Assembly: GCA_030531205.1 (NCBI GenBank)
Contig: JAUNOC010000001.1
Span: 186,001-250,000 of the forward strand
From: Phascolarctobacterium sp.
GTDB lineage: Bacteria > Bacillota > Negativicutes > Acidaminococcales > Acidaminococcaceae
Direction of reading: 5' to 3'
DNA length: 64,000 nucleotides
Shown here one piece after another: positions 1 to 8,458 of this stretch. Under the pieces are notes generated by a model, which did no database searches, was not told the DNA's origin, and worked only from the letters and a program-made list of their open reading frames with translations. How positions within the stretch are numbered: the first letter of the stretch is position 1; each line of letters starts with the position of its first letter. Position numbers and translations under genes: made by a program.

Positions 1-534
1 ACAGAATACAAAAATTTAGATTTGCTCCCCAGCACCATCCAACTGGCAGGCGCGGAAATTGAATTGGTTTCCCTTATGAACCGGGAAAACCGCATGCGTC
101 AGGCCTTGGAAAAAATCCGTCATAATTATGATTATGTACTGATTGACTGCCAACCGTCTTTGGGACTATTGACCTTAAATGCTTTGACCGCCGCCACCAG
201 TGTAATTATTCCTATCCAATGCGAATTTTACGCTTTGGAAGGGGTTACCATGTTAATGAATACCATTCAGTTAGTGCAACGCAATTTGAATCCCGCTTTG
301 AAGTTGGAAGGTGTTGTCATGACCATGTATGATGGCCGTACCAATCTGTCCAACGAAGTGGTTGAGGAAGTGCAAAAATATTTTCAGACTAAAATGTATA
401 AAACCATTATTCCCCGCAATATTCGCCTGAGCGAGGCACCCAGTCATGGTCAGCCCATTATTGTTTATGACCCAAAATCCACGGGGGCAAAATATTACAT
501 GGATTTAGCAAAAGAGGTAATTGAGAATGAGTAA
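1..534 (+). CDS. parA: ParA/Soj chromosome-partitioning ATPase, 5'-truncated
   Basis: C-terminal 177 residues of a ParA/Soj P-loop ATPase; the reading frame is open from base 1, so the N-terminal deviant Walker A motif lies outside the window. The Walker B-like segment YVLIDCQPSLG and the later FYALEG and RLSEAPSHGQP segments are the usual ParA blocks. In the family, ATP-bound dimers coat the nucleoid and are released by ParB, driving origin segregation. The stop codon (532-534) overlaps the parB start by 8 bases, indicating translational coupling. Confidence 0.95.
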   Translation, partial: TEYKNLDLLPSTIQLAGAEIELVSLMNRENRMRQALEKIRHNYDYVLIDCQPSLGLLTLNALTAATSVIIPIQCEFYALEGVTMLMNTIQLVQRNLNPALKLEGVVMTMYDGRTNLSNEVVEEVQKYFQTKMYKTIIPRNIRLSEAPSHGQPIIVYDPKSTGAKYYMDLAKEVIENE

Positions 535-1486
535 GAAAACTGGCCTTGGTAAGGGCTTAGGCGCCCTCATTGACAGCAATAAGGTTTTAGATGATTTAAC
601 TAAAGAAACCCAGGCAGGGGACCGTGTTTCCGAAATTTTTGTTGATAAAATTAAACCCAATCCTTATCAACCACGCCAAGATTTCAATCAAGAAGAATTG
701 CAAAATTTGGCTGATTCCATTAAGGAACAAGGGCTCTTACAACCTATTATAGTGCGTGAGACAAAAGCTGACTTTGAATTAGTAGCAGGCGAACGCCGTT
801 TAAGAGCATATAAATTGGCGGGCAAAACTAAAATTTCCGCCATTGTGCGTAATTACACGGACAACCAAAGTATGAATTTTGCTCTTTTAGAAAACCTGCA
901 ACGTACGGATTTAAATCCTATGGAGGTTGCTTCTGCATATAAACGTTTAATGCAGGAAGGCGGCATGACTCAAGAAGAACTGAGTAAAAAATTAGGAGTC
1001 AGCCGTCCGAAAATTGCAAATACTTTGCGACTTTTGAACTTGCCGGAAACTGTGCAAAATTATGTCCGTAAAGGTCAGTTAGCAGAAAGCGCCGCCCGCA
1101 CCATTGCCGGCTTGCCCAATGCTGATGCCATGAAGGAAGTTGCCAAAGATGCAGCAGAAAACAAATTGTCCATTTTGCAGATTGAGACAAAAGTAAAAAA
1201 TTGGCAGACGGCTAATAACGAGAAGCCGCATGCCAAGAAAAAAACTGATAAAAAACAAACAGAAGTTGCAAATTGCGATGTAGAAAAATTAATCCGTGAG
1301 TTGGAATATTTAACTGGGGAAAAAGTGGAAATCGTACCGGCGAAGAACGGCAAAGGCAAAGTTATCGGTTTTAAATTCTCCAGCGATAACGATTTGAACA
1401 GAATTAGAGAAATCTTTTTGTCTTTGAATAATTCCCTAAAAGCCGAAGGGAAAACGAACCCGAAGACAAAAAAACTTTCTGTCTAA
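527..1486 (+). CDS. parB: ParB/Spo0J chromosome-partitioning protein
   Basis: 319-residue ParB. An N-terminal linker (GLGKGLGALI) is followed by the ParB/sulfiredoxin-like CTPase domain with NPYQPR and GERRLRAYK, the helix-turn-helix domain (MTQEELSKKLGVSRPKIAN) and a C-terminal dimerisation region. ATG at 527 is chosen over the in-frame TTG at 521 because it gives the conserved start MSKKTGLGKGLG. The family binds parS, spreads as a CTP clamp and stimulates ParA. No canonical full parS was noticed in this window. It is on the opposite strand from noc, unlike in Bacillus. Confidence 0.96.
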   Translation: MSKKTGLGKGLGALIDSNKVLDDLTKETQAGDRVSEIFVDKIKPNPYQPRQDFNQEELQNLADSIKEQGLLQPIIVRETKADFELVAGERRLRAYKLAGKTKISAIVRNYTDNQSMNFALLENLQRTDLNPMEVASAYKRLMQEGGMTQEELSKKLGVSRPKIANTLRLLNLPETVQNYVRKGQLAESAARTIAGLPNADAMKEVAKDAAENKLSILQIETKVKNWQTANNEKPHAKKKTDKKQTEVANCDVEKLIRELEYLTGEKVEIVPAKNGKGKVIGFKFSSDNDLNRIREIFLSLNNSLKAEGKTNPKTKKLSV

Positions 1487-1498
1487 AAAGGAGAACGA

Positions 1499-2200
1499 AT
1501 GTATTTTACAGGCATTGGCACCGCAGTTAATTCCGGTGCCATTATTTTAGGAACATTCATAGGTCTGATTTTAAAAAGCGGTCTGCCGGAAAAGGTTGAA
1601 AAAATCCTTATTCAGGCCGTTGGTTTAACTGTTGTTGTTATTGGTATACAAATGGCTTTACAGACCAAAAATATTTTAATTTGTGTGGTAAGTTTGTCCA
1701 TCGGTGCCATTATTGGCGAGATTATAGATATTGACAATCTCTTTAATCGCTTCGGTCAATGGGCCGGCATAAAAATTGCTCACGGCAATGCCGCTGTCGG
1801 CGCCAAGATTGCTACGGGTTTTGTCACTGCTTCCTTGTTGTTTTGTCCCGGTGCTATGGGCATTGTTGGGGCAATTCAGGACGGGCTTCCTCATGACGCA
1901 ACAACCTTGTATGCCAAAGCACTCTTAGATGGAATCTTTAGTATTATTATGGGAGCAAATTTGGGAATTGGTGTTGCCCTTTCCGCGGTCAGTGTAGGTG
2001 TTTATCAAGGGGCAATTACTCTATTCTCAGAACTTTTGGCGCCCATTGCCACTGCCTCTGTACTGGCAGAAATCACCAGTGTAGGAGGAATCATGGTTTT
2101 GGGAATTGGATTTAATTTATTGGAAATAACCAAAATCAAAATCGCCAACCTCATCCCCGCTCTCATTCATGCGGTTGTCATTGCCTACTATTTTGGATAA
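1499..2200 (+). CDS. DUF554 family membrane protein
   Basis: 233-residue hydrophobic protein with about six to seven predicted membrane segments and the glycine-rich pattern of DUF554 (YdfK-like) proteins (GTAVNSGAIILGTFIG near the start, FCPGAMGIVGAIQDG in the middle). The biochemical role of the family is not established. It starts 12 bases after parB behind AAAGGAG, so it is probably the last gene of the parAB transcript, and it ends before a repeat-rich convergent gap. Confidence 0.85.
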   Translation: MYFTGIGTAVNSGAIILGTFIGLILKSGLPEKVEKILIQAVGLTVVVIGIQMALQTKNILICVVSLSIGAIIGEIIDIDNLFNRFGQWAGIKIAHGNAAVGAKIATGFVTASLLFCPGAMGIVGAIQDGLPHDATTLYAKALLDGIFSIIMGANLGIGVALSAVSVGVYQGAITLFSELLAPIATASVLAEITSVGGIMVLGIGFNLLEITKIKIANLIPALIHAVVIAYYFG

Positions 2201-2232
2201 CAAGTAAATTAAAAACTTAAATCTTAAAACTT

Positions 2233-2488
2233 AAAGTTATAGTAATACGTTCCGTTGATTAAAATTTTGGTTACTTGCCCTCTCCCCGGGGATAGGGTGC
2301 CAACGGCGGGTGTGGGGAAACTTCGTGCATTTCACATCTTCAACAGATAGTGTCAACCTAATTGCTCACCCCACCACCGACCTTATAAACTATGTCGGTC
2401 CCCCGCCCCTTTAGGGGCGGACAAGGGTTCGCATAACTACGTACACCTAAAACCTAAAATATAATCACAGGAACTTTATACCACAATT
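2233..2488. repeat. Repeat-bounded intergenic insert (two inverted copies of the 27-bp repeat)
   Basis: The 328-bp gap 2201-2528 has no gene. A minus-orientation copy of the interspersed repeat (about 2235-2261, core ATACGTTCCGTTGATTAA) and a plus copy (2462-2488, TAATCACAGGAACTTTATAC) face each other. Between them lies a GC-rich stretch with CCCTCTCCCC and CCCGCCCCTTTAGGGGCGG, the latter a short hairpin, resembling stretches near 47840 and 51465. It looks like a degenerate REP/MITE-type insert at the junction where parAB and noc converge. Confidence 0.55.
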
Positions 2489-2517
2489 TTTAATTTTTAA
2501 CTTATAACTTTTAATTT

Positions 2518-2543
2518 AAAAGCTCGCATCAGCGGGCTTTTTT
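2518..2543. terminator. Bidirectional rho-independent terminator between DUF554 gene and noc
   Basis: Stem AAAGCTCGC / GCGGGCTTT with a four-base loop, flanked by A-rich sequence on one side and six T on the other, so it can end transcription from both sides. The noc stop codon (2529-2531) lies inside the hairpin. Confidence 0.7.
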
Positions 2544-3296
2544 GTTAGGGAATTTTACTGTAACAATCACATCATCACCAACAAGTTTGTAATTATAATC
2601 TGTTTTCACGCCACCCTTATTCATCATGTCCACAATCTGCTTAAAGGAGTTAAGGTAAATCCTAATATCGTTAGCAACAATACTGCGGTGGGTGGGTTCC
2701 TTTGGGGCCAACAAACGCTCAATATAATCATCTGTTTGCGCCACATTAAGTTGATAACGGCTCACATGTTCCAACACTTCCTGCCTTTGCTCTTGGGGAA
2801 CTTTCAGCAAAGCCCGGGCATGACGTTCCGTCAATTTTTCTTCTAAAATCTCTTTGCGTAATTCAGCATCCAACCGCAACAGACGAATTTTATTGGCAAT
2901 GGCGGCCTGAGTTTTGCTGACCCGCTCCGCCAATTGTTCTTGCGTCAAATGAAACTCTTGCAACAAACTTTGCATGGCCTCCGCCTCTTCAAAGAAATTT
3001 AAATTTTGCCGTTGCAGATTCTCAATCAAAGCAATCTCTGCCTTTTGCTTGTCGTCATATTCCCCCAACACACAGGGAACTTCCGTCAGTCCTGCCAACT
3101 TGGCGGCACGCAAACGCCGCTCTCCTGCAATAAGAATATAATTGCCATCATCCTGACTTACCAAAAGGGGCTGCAAAATGCCATATCTTTTAATACTGTC
3201 CGCCAGTTCCTGTAATTCCTGCTCCGCAAAATGCTGACGGGGTTGATAAGGGTTAGTTTGAATTTTGGTAATTTCCACATGTTGAATATTGTTCAT
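2529..3296 (-). CDS. noc: Noc-like ParB-family nucleoid occlusion protein
   Basis: 255-residue second ParB paralogue. It has NPYQPRQHF, GERRLRAAKLAG and the helix-turn-helix segment LTQEQLAERVSKTQAAIAN, but lacks the long basic N-terminus of the parB product. Position next to rsmG and mnmG is the classical Noc locus; Noc binds its own palindromic sites and inhibits division over the nucleoid. It overlaps rsmG by four bases (ATGA). Its 3' end forms part of a bidirectional terminator. Noc rather than a second partition ParB is inferred mainly from position. Confidence 0.85.
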   Translation of the reverse strand: MNNIQHVEITKIQTNPYQPRQHFAEQELQELADSIKRYGILQPLLVSQDDGNYILIAGERRLRAAKLAGLTEVPCVLGEYDDKQKAEIALIENLQRQNLNFFEEAEAMQSLLQEFHLTQEQLAERVSKTQAAIANKIRLLRLDAELRKEILEEKLTERHARALLKVPQEQRQEVLEHVSRYQLNVAQTDDYIERLLAPKEPTHRSIVANDIRIYLNSFKQIVDMMNKGGVKTDYNYKLVGDDVIVTVKFPNKKAR

Positions 3297-4000
3297 AAGG
3301 GCTCCTTTGCTGCCGTACCCGCCTTGCGGGGATATTTATTTGGCGTTGTTTTTATTTTTTCTATAATCACTAAAGTCCGTTTATCTTCAAGATTTGGCAA
3401 TTTTACGTTTTTAATTTCGGCGATTTTCCCGCCCAACAAATTAGTAGCGTTTTCCGCCTCTGTAATTTCTTCTTCCGAATCCGCCTTCATGGCAATGAAC
3501 TTGCCACCAACTTTAACCAAAGGTAAGCAAAACTCCGCCAACACATTCAATCTTGCCACTGCCCTGGCAGTGACAAAATCAAATTGTTCCCGTAAATTTT
3601 TATCCTTACCTGCATCCTCCGCCCTTGCGTGGATGGTGGTAACATTTTGCAGTCCTAATTCTGCCGTCAAAGTATCTAAAAATTTTAACCGTTTTGCCAA
3701 AGAATCAAGCAAAGTTAGTTTAATGCTGGAGTCAAAAATTTTTAAAGGTACACCGGGAAACCCTGCCCCCGTACCCACATCCGCCAAAGTTGCGTTATGC
3801 ATTGCAGTATCATAGGCGGACAAACTGTCAATAAAATGCTTCACTGCCACATCCTCCGGCTCAGTCAAAGCCGTAAGGTTCATAACCTTATTAGTTTCAG
3901 TCAGCAAGTCATAATATTTTACAAACTGGCTGATTTGCGTGTCAGTCAAAGTTATGCCTGCCTGTTTTAAGTTGGTTAAAAAAATATCTTGAAAAATCAT
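3293..4000 (-). CDS. rsmG: 16S rRNA (guanine527-N7)-methyltransferase RsmG
   Basis: 235-residue RsmG (GidB). The SAM-binding motif is LADVGTGAGFPGVPLKI, followed by LLDSLAKRLKFL and VTARAVARLNVL. ATG at 4000 is chosen: the in-frame extension to 4123 runs through a GC-rich palindrome and the neighbouring DUF559 gene and adds nothing RsmG-like, whereas MIFQDIFLTNLKQAG is a normal RsmG start. It modifies G527 of 16S rRNA. It usually directly follows mnmG; here a DUF559 element separates them. Confidence 0.95.
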   Translation of the reverse strand: MIFQDIFLTNLKQAGITLTDTQISQFVKYYDLLTETNKVMNLTALTEPEDVAVKHFIDSLSAYDTAMHNATLADVGTGAGFPGVPLKIFDSSIKLTLLDSLAKRLKFLDTLTAELGLQNVTTIHARAEDAGKDKNLREQFDFVTARAVARLNVLAEFCLPLVKVGGKFIAMKADSEEEITEAENATNLLGGKIAEIKNVKLPNLEDKRTLVIIEKIKTTPNKYPRKAGTAAKEPL

Positions 4001-4011
4001 AATAACAAGCT

Positions 4012-4582
4012 CAGGAACATTAGAAGCCCCCGCCCTTGCGGGGGCTGTCGCTTTTAGGAACGTGGTTGCGACTGGGGGTGCGAATTGATACGGTCTTTTA
4101 CAACCCTGTCTATCTCTGAACATACCGCATAAAAATTATTATCCACATCCAAATTAGAAAAACGGATAAGCTTAATATTTTGTGCTGCAAGGTTTTCTGC
4201 CCTTATTCTGTCTTGTTCTTCTTTTTTAGGACTGTAATGTCCTCCTCCATCCAGTTCTACTGCCACCAATGCTTTTGTACAGAAAAAATCAACAATATAA
4301 TTTTGAATTACCTTTTGTCGCTGAAAGCGTACTTCATACCCCCGCAAAAATTGATACCACAGCTTATTTTCCCAAGGTATCATATTCTTTCGGAGTTTTC
4401 TGGCAAATTTTACATTGTATGAATTGTAATCGTACATTGCCTCTTAATCGTCCCTTTCTTTTGTCTTTGTTTATTTGATCTTTATGTCAACATAAATAAC
4501 TGCGTAATCAGCACCCCCAGTCACCTTTCTGTGTTCCTATAGGTGCCAGCCCCCGCAAAGGCGGGGGCTATTCAAGTTCCTG
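4012..4582. mobile_element. DUF559-carrying element with long palindromic terminal inverted repeats
   Basis: Left end 4025-4081 and right end 4511-4569 are inverted copies. Each begins with a 22-base palindrome (AGCCCCCGC, four-base loop, GCGGGGGCT; 4025-4046 and 4548-4569, 21/22 alike when inverted), continues with a block ending TAGGAAC (11/15 alike) and ends with the identical 12-mer GACTGGGGGTGC (4070-4081, inverted at 4511-4522). An outer CAGGAAC also matches on both sides (4012-4018, 4576-4582). The only gene inside is the DUF559 ORF. No transposase is present, so mobility would have to come from the DUF559 protein or in trans. Boundaries and mobility are inferred. Confidence 0.65.
4054..4437 (-). 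CDS. DUF559 (Vsr-like fold) endonuclease domain protein
   Basis: 127 residues. The core matches the DUF559 / very-short-patch-repair-like nuclease family: RKLRKNMIPWENKLWYQFLR, FQRQKVIQNYIVDFFC (catalytic Asp in VDF), LVAVELDGGGHY (E and D of the nuclease core) and IKLIRFSNLDV. The natural role of the family is unclear; a nicking or repair nuclease is likely. The last nine or so codons lie inside the left terminal inverted repeat, so gene and repeat co-evolved or the gene was captured whole. A weak RBS (AGAGG) precedes ATG 4437. Confidence 0.85.
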   Translation of the reverse strand: MYDYNSYNVKFARKLRKNMIPWENKLWYQFLRGYEVRFQRQKVIQNYIVDFFCTKALVAVELDGGGHYSPKKEEQDRIRAENLAAQNIKLIRFSNLDVDNNFYAVCSEIDRVVKDRINSHPQSQPRS

Positions 4583-4593
4583 CAATCTTATTC

Positions 4594-4620
4594 TAATTAC
4601 CGGAACATCTTACATTCCCT
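4594..4620 (+). repeat. Copy of the 27-bp interspersed repeat
   Basis: TAATTACCGGAACATCTTAC and following bases, in the gap between the DUF559 element and the 3' end of mnmG. The rest of this gap (4583-4673) shows only AT-rich filler without a gene. Confidence 0.45.
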
Positions 4621-4673
4621 ATGCTTTACGCCTTAACCTCTACGCCCTATTCTTCCCTGTCCCCATACACCTG

Positions 4674-6545
4674 CTAAAACGAGTGACGTTTTATAAGTTC
4701 CAACGCCACCATAAGTACATTTATATCCGCCGGGCTGACACCGCTGATGCGTACCGCCTGGCCAATATTCAACGGCCTTATCTTATCCAATTTCTCTGCT
4801 GCCTCGCTGGACAGTTCTTTAACTGTATGATAATCAAAATCTTGGGGAATACTCTTATTTTCCAACCTCAACGCCCGTTCCACTTCCGCTTTTTGTTTTT
4901 CAATATAGCCGGCATATTTAACATGAATTTCCACCTGCTCTGCCGTGTGTCTATCCAATGTTGGCAAGCCAAAGGCCTCGCTTAAATCAGCATAACTGAC
5001 TTCCCGCCGCCGCAAAAGTTCTAAAGCCGATGTACCCTCACGCAAAGGCGTAGTACCCATAGCCGCCAACTTGGCATTTTCATCGTCATGTGGTGCAATA
5101 TGTTTATGTTGCAAAGCCGTCAAAGCCCTTGTCAAACCATCCCTTTTAGCAGTGAATTTGGCATAACGCCCATCCGTTACCAAACCAATATCCCGACCCA
5201 ACTGAGTCAACCGCAAATCTGCATTATCCTGACGCAAAAGCAAGCGATATTCTGCCCTGCTGGTCATCATACGATAGGGCTCATTAGTGCCTTTTGTTAC
5301 CAAATCATCAATCAAAACTCCAATATATGCCTGGTCACGGCGCAAAATTATTGGCGGCAAATTCCGTAATTTGCGTACTGCATTGATGCCGGCAATCAAC
5401 CCCTGACCTGCCGCCTCCTCGTAACCGCTAGTGCCATTGGATTGACCGGCGCTGTAAAAACCACTGATTTGCTTATGTTCCAAACTGGGCTGCAATTGCA
5501 GAGGATTAAGGCAATCATAATCAATGGCATAGCCCACCCGCATCATCTTGGCATTTTCCAAACCAGGAATCGTCCGCAAAAACTCCAACTGCACATCCGC
5601 CGGCAAAGAGGAACTCATTCCCTGAATATACATTTCCGTTGTGTTGCGGCCCTCCGGCTCAATAAATAGTTGATGCCGTTCCTTGTCCGCAAACCGCACA
5701 ATTTTCGCCTCAATGCTAGGGCAGTAGCGAGGGCCAACCCCTTCAATCATACCATTGAACATACCCGACAAATGTAAATTCTTCTTAATAATTTCGTGGG
5801 TCTTGGCGTTGGTATAACTCAAATAACAAGGAATCTGCTCCCTGCTTTTCACCTCGTCCATATAGGAAAAATTCTGCAAAACCTCATCCCCATATTGAGG
5901 TTCGGTCTTGGAAAAATCAATACTACGTTTGTCAATACGAGCAGGAGTACCGGTCTTAAACCGCATCAGTTCAATGCCGTTTTCCAGCAAACTGGCGCTT
6001 AATTTGTTGGCAGCACGTAACCCGTTGGGGCCACTTTCATAATTCACGGAACCATAGACAATGCGCCCTTTAAGATATGTGCCGGTACAGAGAATAACAC
6101 AGGGTGCTTCAAAAACTTCGCCCGTTTCCGCCTCCACCCCTTGCACTGCACCATTTTTCACCAACAATTTATCTATCATCAGTTGTTTTAATTCCAAATT
6201 TTCCTGCCGCTCAATAATGCCCTTCATTAAATGATGGTAAAAGGGCTTGTCCTCCTGTCCGCGCAGAGAATGAACAGCGTAACCCTTACCCGTATTCAAA
6301 AGCCGCATTTGCAGGCAAGCCACATCCGCACTTAAGGCCATCTGTCCGCCCAAAGCGTCAATCTCCCGCACCAGTTGTCCCTTAGCAGAACCTCCGATAC
6401 TGGGGTTACAGGGCATCAGCGCCAGATTGTCCAAACTTAAAGTTGCCAACATAGTTTTACAACCCAAACGGGCAGCCGCCAAAGCCGCCTCACACCCCGC
6501 ATGTCCCGCACCTATAACAATTATGTCAAACTTTTCAATTTGCAT
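4674..6545 (-). CDS. mnmG: tRNA uridine 5-carboxymethylaminomethyl modification enzyme MnmG
   Basis: 623-residue MnmG (GidA). The FAD-binding Rossmann motif is at the N-terminus (IIVIGAGHAGCEAA), followed by PCNPSIGGSAKG and the family signatures VGYAIDYDCLNP and SGYEEAAGQGLIAG, with the usual C-terminal helical domain (RPLNIGQAVRISGVSPADINVL). With MnmE it installs the cmnm5 group on U34 of certain tRNAs. An extended -10-like TGGTATAAT lies upstream of the ATG, suggesting its own promoter. It is separated from mnmE by 541 bp holding hairpin element A. Confidence 0.98.
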   Translation of the reverse strand: MQIEKFDIIVIGAGHAGCEAALAAARLGCKTMLATLSLDNLALMPCNPSIGGSAKGQLVREIDALGGQMALSADVACLQMRLLNTGKGYAVHSLRGQEDKPFYHHLMKGIIERQENLELKQLMIDKLLVKNGAVQGVEAETGEVFEAPCVILCTGTYLKGRIVYGSVNYESGPNGLRAANKLSASLLENGIELMRFKTGTPARIDKRSIDFSKTEPQYGDEVLQNFSYMDEVKSREQIPCYLSYTNAKTHEIIKKNLHLSGMFNGMIEGVGPRYCPSIEAKIVRFADKERHQLFIEPEGRNTTEMYIQGMSSSLPADVQLEFLRTIPGLENAKMMRVGYAIDYDCLNPLQLQPSLEHKQISGFYSAGQSNGTSGYEEAAGQGLIAGINAVRKLRNLPPIILRRDQAYIGVLIDDLVTKGTNEPYRMMTSRAEYRLLLRQDNADLRLTQLGRDIGLVTDGRYAKFTAKRDGLTRALTALQHKHIAPHDDENAKLAAMGTTPLREGTSALELLRRREVSYADLSEAFGLPTLDRHTAEQVEIHVKYAGYIEKQKAEVERALRLENKSIPQDFDYHTVKELSSEAAEKLDKIRPLNIGQAVRISGVSPADINVLMVALELIKRHSF

Positions 6546-6689
6546 TCTCTAAATACTTCTCTCTTAACAATGAATAAGTATTATACCATAATGAAGTATA
6601 TTCTACAATTAAGATTTAGAGATGAAAATAATGCGTAATTCACAATTCGTAATGCGTAACTAATTAAGAATTATGAATGCAGAATTAAG

Positions 6690-6716
6690 AATGATGGTAA
6701 TATGTTCCTGCAATTA
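6690..6716 (-). repeat. Copy of the 27-bp interspersed repeat
   Basis: ATGGTAATATGTTCCTGCAA, reverse orientation of the consensus, in the gap 6546-6788 between the mnmG promoter region and hairpin element A. Upstream are degenerate AATGCGTAATTC-type repeats, also seen at 47757 and 55390. Confidence 0.5.
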
Positions 6717-6788
6717 TATTTGGAAAAGATTCGTTTTTTTATCACAGAAACATTTCGCCAAGATTTTTCGTTAAAAACAGCAAAATTT

Positions 6789-7039
6789 CAATTTCAAAAT
6801 GACGTCATTTTGGGATAGAATGACGTCATTTTAAAATTCACTTTTTACGTTTTTAATCGCATTTTATTAAAGAGTGCTTTTAATTATGAAAATGCTTTTG
6901 ATGTGAAAAGGACTTTTATTGTCGTTCAAAAGCATAAAAATAAAAATTTTCGGTGTCGACACTTTCTCTGAAAGTAGCGACACCGAAAATTTATTGTTTC
7001 ACAATTTTTTCATTTTTGAATGAAAGAATTTTTTTGAAA
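6789..7039 (+). other. Hairpin element A: 251-bp non-coding element, two covarying hairpins
   Basis: No gene lies between mnmG and mnmE. This 251-base stretch matches, without gaps, the reverse complement of 50001-50251. Hairpin 1 is 6796-6832 (37 nt, arms built on ATGACGTCAT). Hairpin 2 is 6946-6992 (47 nt, 13-bp outer stem starting ATTTTCGGTGTCG, then an inner ACTTTC/GAAAGT stem). The scaffold between and around them is 146/167 identical to copy B by hand count, whereas the hairpin arms differ but stay complementary. The conserved tail contains ATTGTTTCAC and TTTGAATGA. Whether it acts as RNA or DNA is unknown. Confidence 0.75.
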
Positions 7040-7086
7040 CAAAACACAATATACAATACTATAAGCTAACACCTGACACCGGAAAC

Positions 7087-8442
7087 CTATTTTCCCACAC
7101 AAAACTTTGCAAAAATTTTATTTATAATCTCATCCGTCACCTGTTCCCCCGTGATTTCACCCAAATTACTGATGGCATTTTGCAAATCAATAATCACACA
7201 GTCATAGGGCATTTTGTTATCAATGGTTTCAAGAGCATTTTGCAATGCCGCCACGGCTTTTTGCAATAAATCCAAATGCCGGACATTTTGTACAAAAACA
7301 CCGCTATCACCATGAGTACCGCTATAAGCATATTTTTGCATAGCAGTTTTCAACTCATTCAAGCCGTCCCTTGTTTTGCTGCTGATATTAAATAACGGAA
7401 AACCCTTTAATTCATCCTTCTCAATTTGCAAAGGCAAATCATTTTTGTTCAAAATCAATAGAGTGTTTTGCGGCTGCAAAACTTTCAACAATTCACGGTC
7501 TTCCTCCGTCAATGCCATACTGCCATCCAACACGCACAACACCAACTGGGCGGTTTCCAAAGTGGAACGGCTCCGCTCCACACCGATTTTTTCCACATAG
7601 TTATCCGTGTCATGAATACCGGCAGTGTCTGACAAAATCACAGGTACGCCGTTCAGCAAAATCTGCTCCTCAATCACATCCCGTGTGGTGCCGGCATAGG
7701 CAGAAACTATGGCACGTTCCTCTTCCAGAAGAGCATTGAGCAAACTGGATTTGCCCACATTGGGACGGCCGACAATGGCTACCCGCAACCCTTCCCGAAG
7801 GATTTTTCCCGTATGCCCCGTAGCAAGCAACTGCTCCAATCCGTCTTTGGTTTCTGTAATATTTTTTTGAGTATCAGAATAGGTTACATCTTCAATATCG
7901 TCTTCGGGATAATCAATTTTGGCTTCCAAATTAACAATGATATCTACCAAGTTGCCACGCAATTTTTTTATTTTGGCACTCAATTCCCCCTGCTGGGTAC
8001 GCAATGCCATTTGCAGAGCGGTTTCACTTTTGGCACGGATAATATCCATCACCGCTTCCGCTTGTGTCAAATCAATTCTGCCATTGAGAAATGCCCTCTT
8101 GGTGAACTCTCCCGGCTCAGCCATCCTTGCTCCGTTTTGCAAACACAGAGTCAAGATTTTTTGTAAAGCCGCCACGCCGCCATGACACTGGATTTCCACA
8201 ACATCTTCCGCAGTATAAGAATGAGGTGAGCGCATAAATACCGCCAGCACCTCGTCCACTATATCCCCGCCGTCCGCCACATGATTATATTCCATGTGCC
8301 GGTGCTGACCGCTCAAAGGTTTCGCCATTATTCTGTTAGCAATGTTCAGAGCATTTTCACCACTGAGCCGTACAATCCCCACCGCCCCTTCTCCCAGAGC
8401 CGTGGTAATAGCCGCTATGGTATCCGCTCCTAAATCCTGCAT
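7087..8442 (-). CDS. mnmE: tRNA modification GTPase MnmE
   Basis: 451-residue MnmE (TrmE). N-terminal folate-binding domain (DTIAAITTALGEGAVGIVRLSG), helical domain, inserted G domain with GRPNVGKSSLLN (G1), DTAGI (G3) and NKNDL (G4), and the C-terminal FCVGK carrying the essential Cys of the family. Partner of MnmG in U34 tRNA modification; normal length. RBS AGGAG precedes ATG 8442. A hairpin downstream of jag separates it from the upstream operon. Confidence 0.98.
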   Translation of the reverse strand: MQDLGADTIAAITTALGEGAVGIVRLSGENALNIANRIMAKPLSGQHRHMEYNHVADGGDIVDEVLAVFMRSPHSYTAEDVVEIQCHGGVAALQKILTLCLQNGARMAEPGEFTKRAFLNGRIDLTQAEAVMDIIRAKSETALQMALRTQQGELSAKIKKLRGNLVDIIVNLEAKIDYPEDDIEDVTYSDTQKNITETKDGLEQLLATGHTGKILREGLRVAIVGRPNVGKSSLLNALLEEERAIVSAYAGTTRDVIEEQILLNGVPVILSDTAGIHDTDNYVEKIGVERSRSTLETAQLVLCVLDGSMALTEEDRELLKVLQPQNTLLILNKNDLPLQIEKDELKGFPLFNISSKTRDGLNELKTAMQKYAYSGTHGDSGVFVQNVRHLDLLQKAVAALQNALETIDNKMPYDCVIIDLQNAISNLGEITGEQVTDEIINKIFAKFCVGK

Positions 8443-8458
8443 ACTTATCTCCTATGTG

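Noticed and set aside
4001-4123. 41-codon N-terminal extension of rsmG
   Set aside because: It translates the palindromic end of the DUF559 element and shows no RsmG similarity; ATG 4000 gives the family start.
6789-7039. Simple rho-independent terminator for mnmE
   Set aside because: Hairpins lack a terminal T-run, and the whole 251-bp unit is conserved at another locus with a different gene context.
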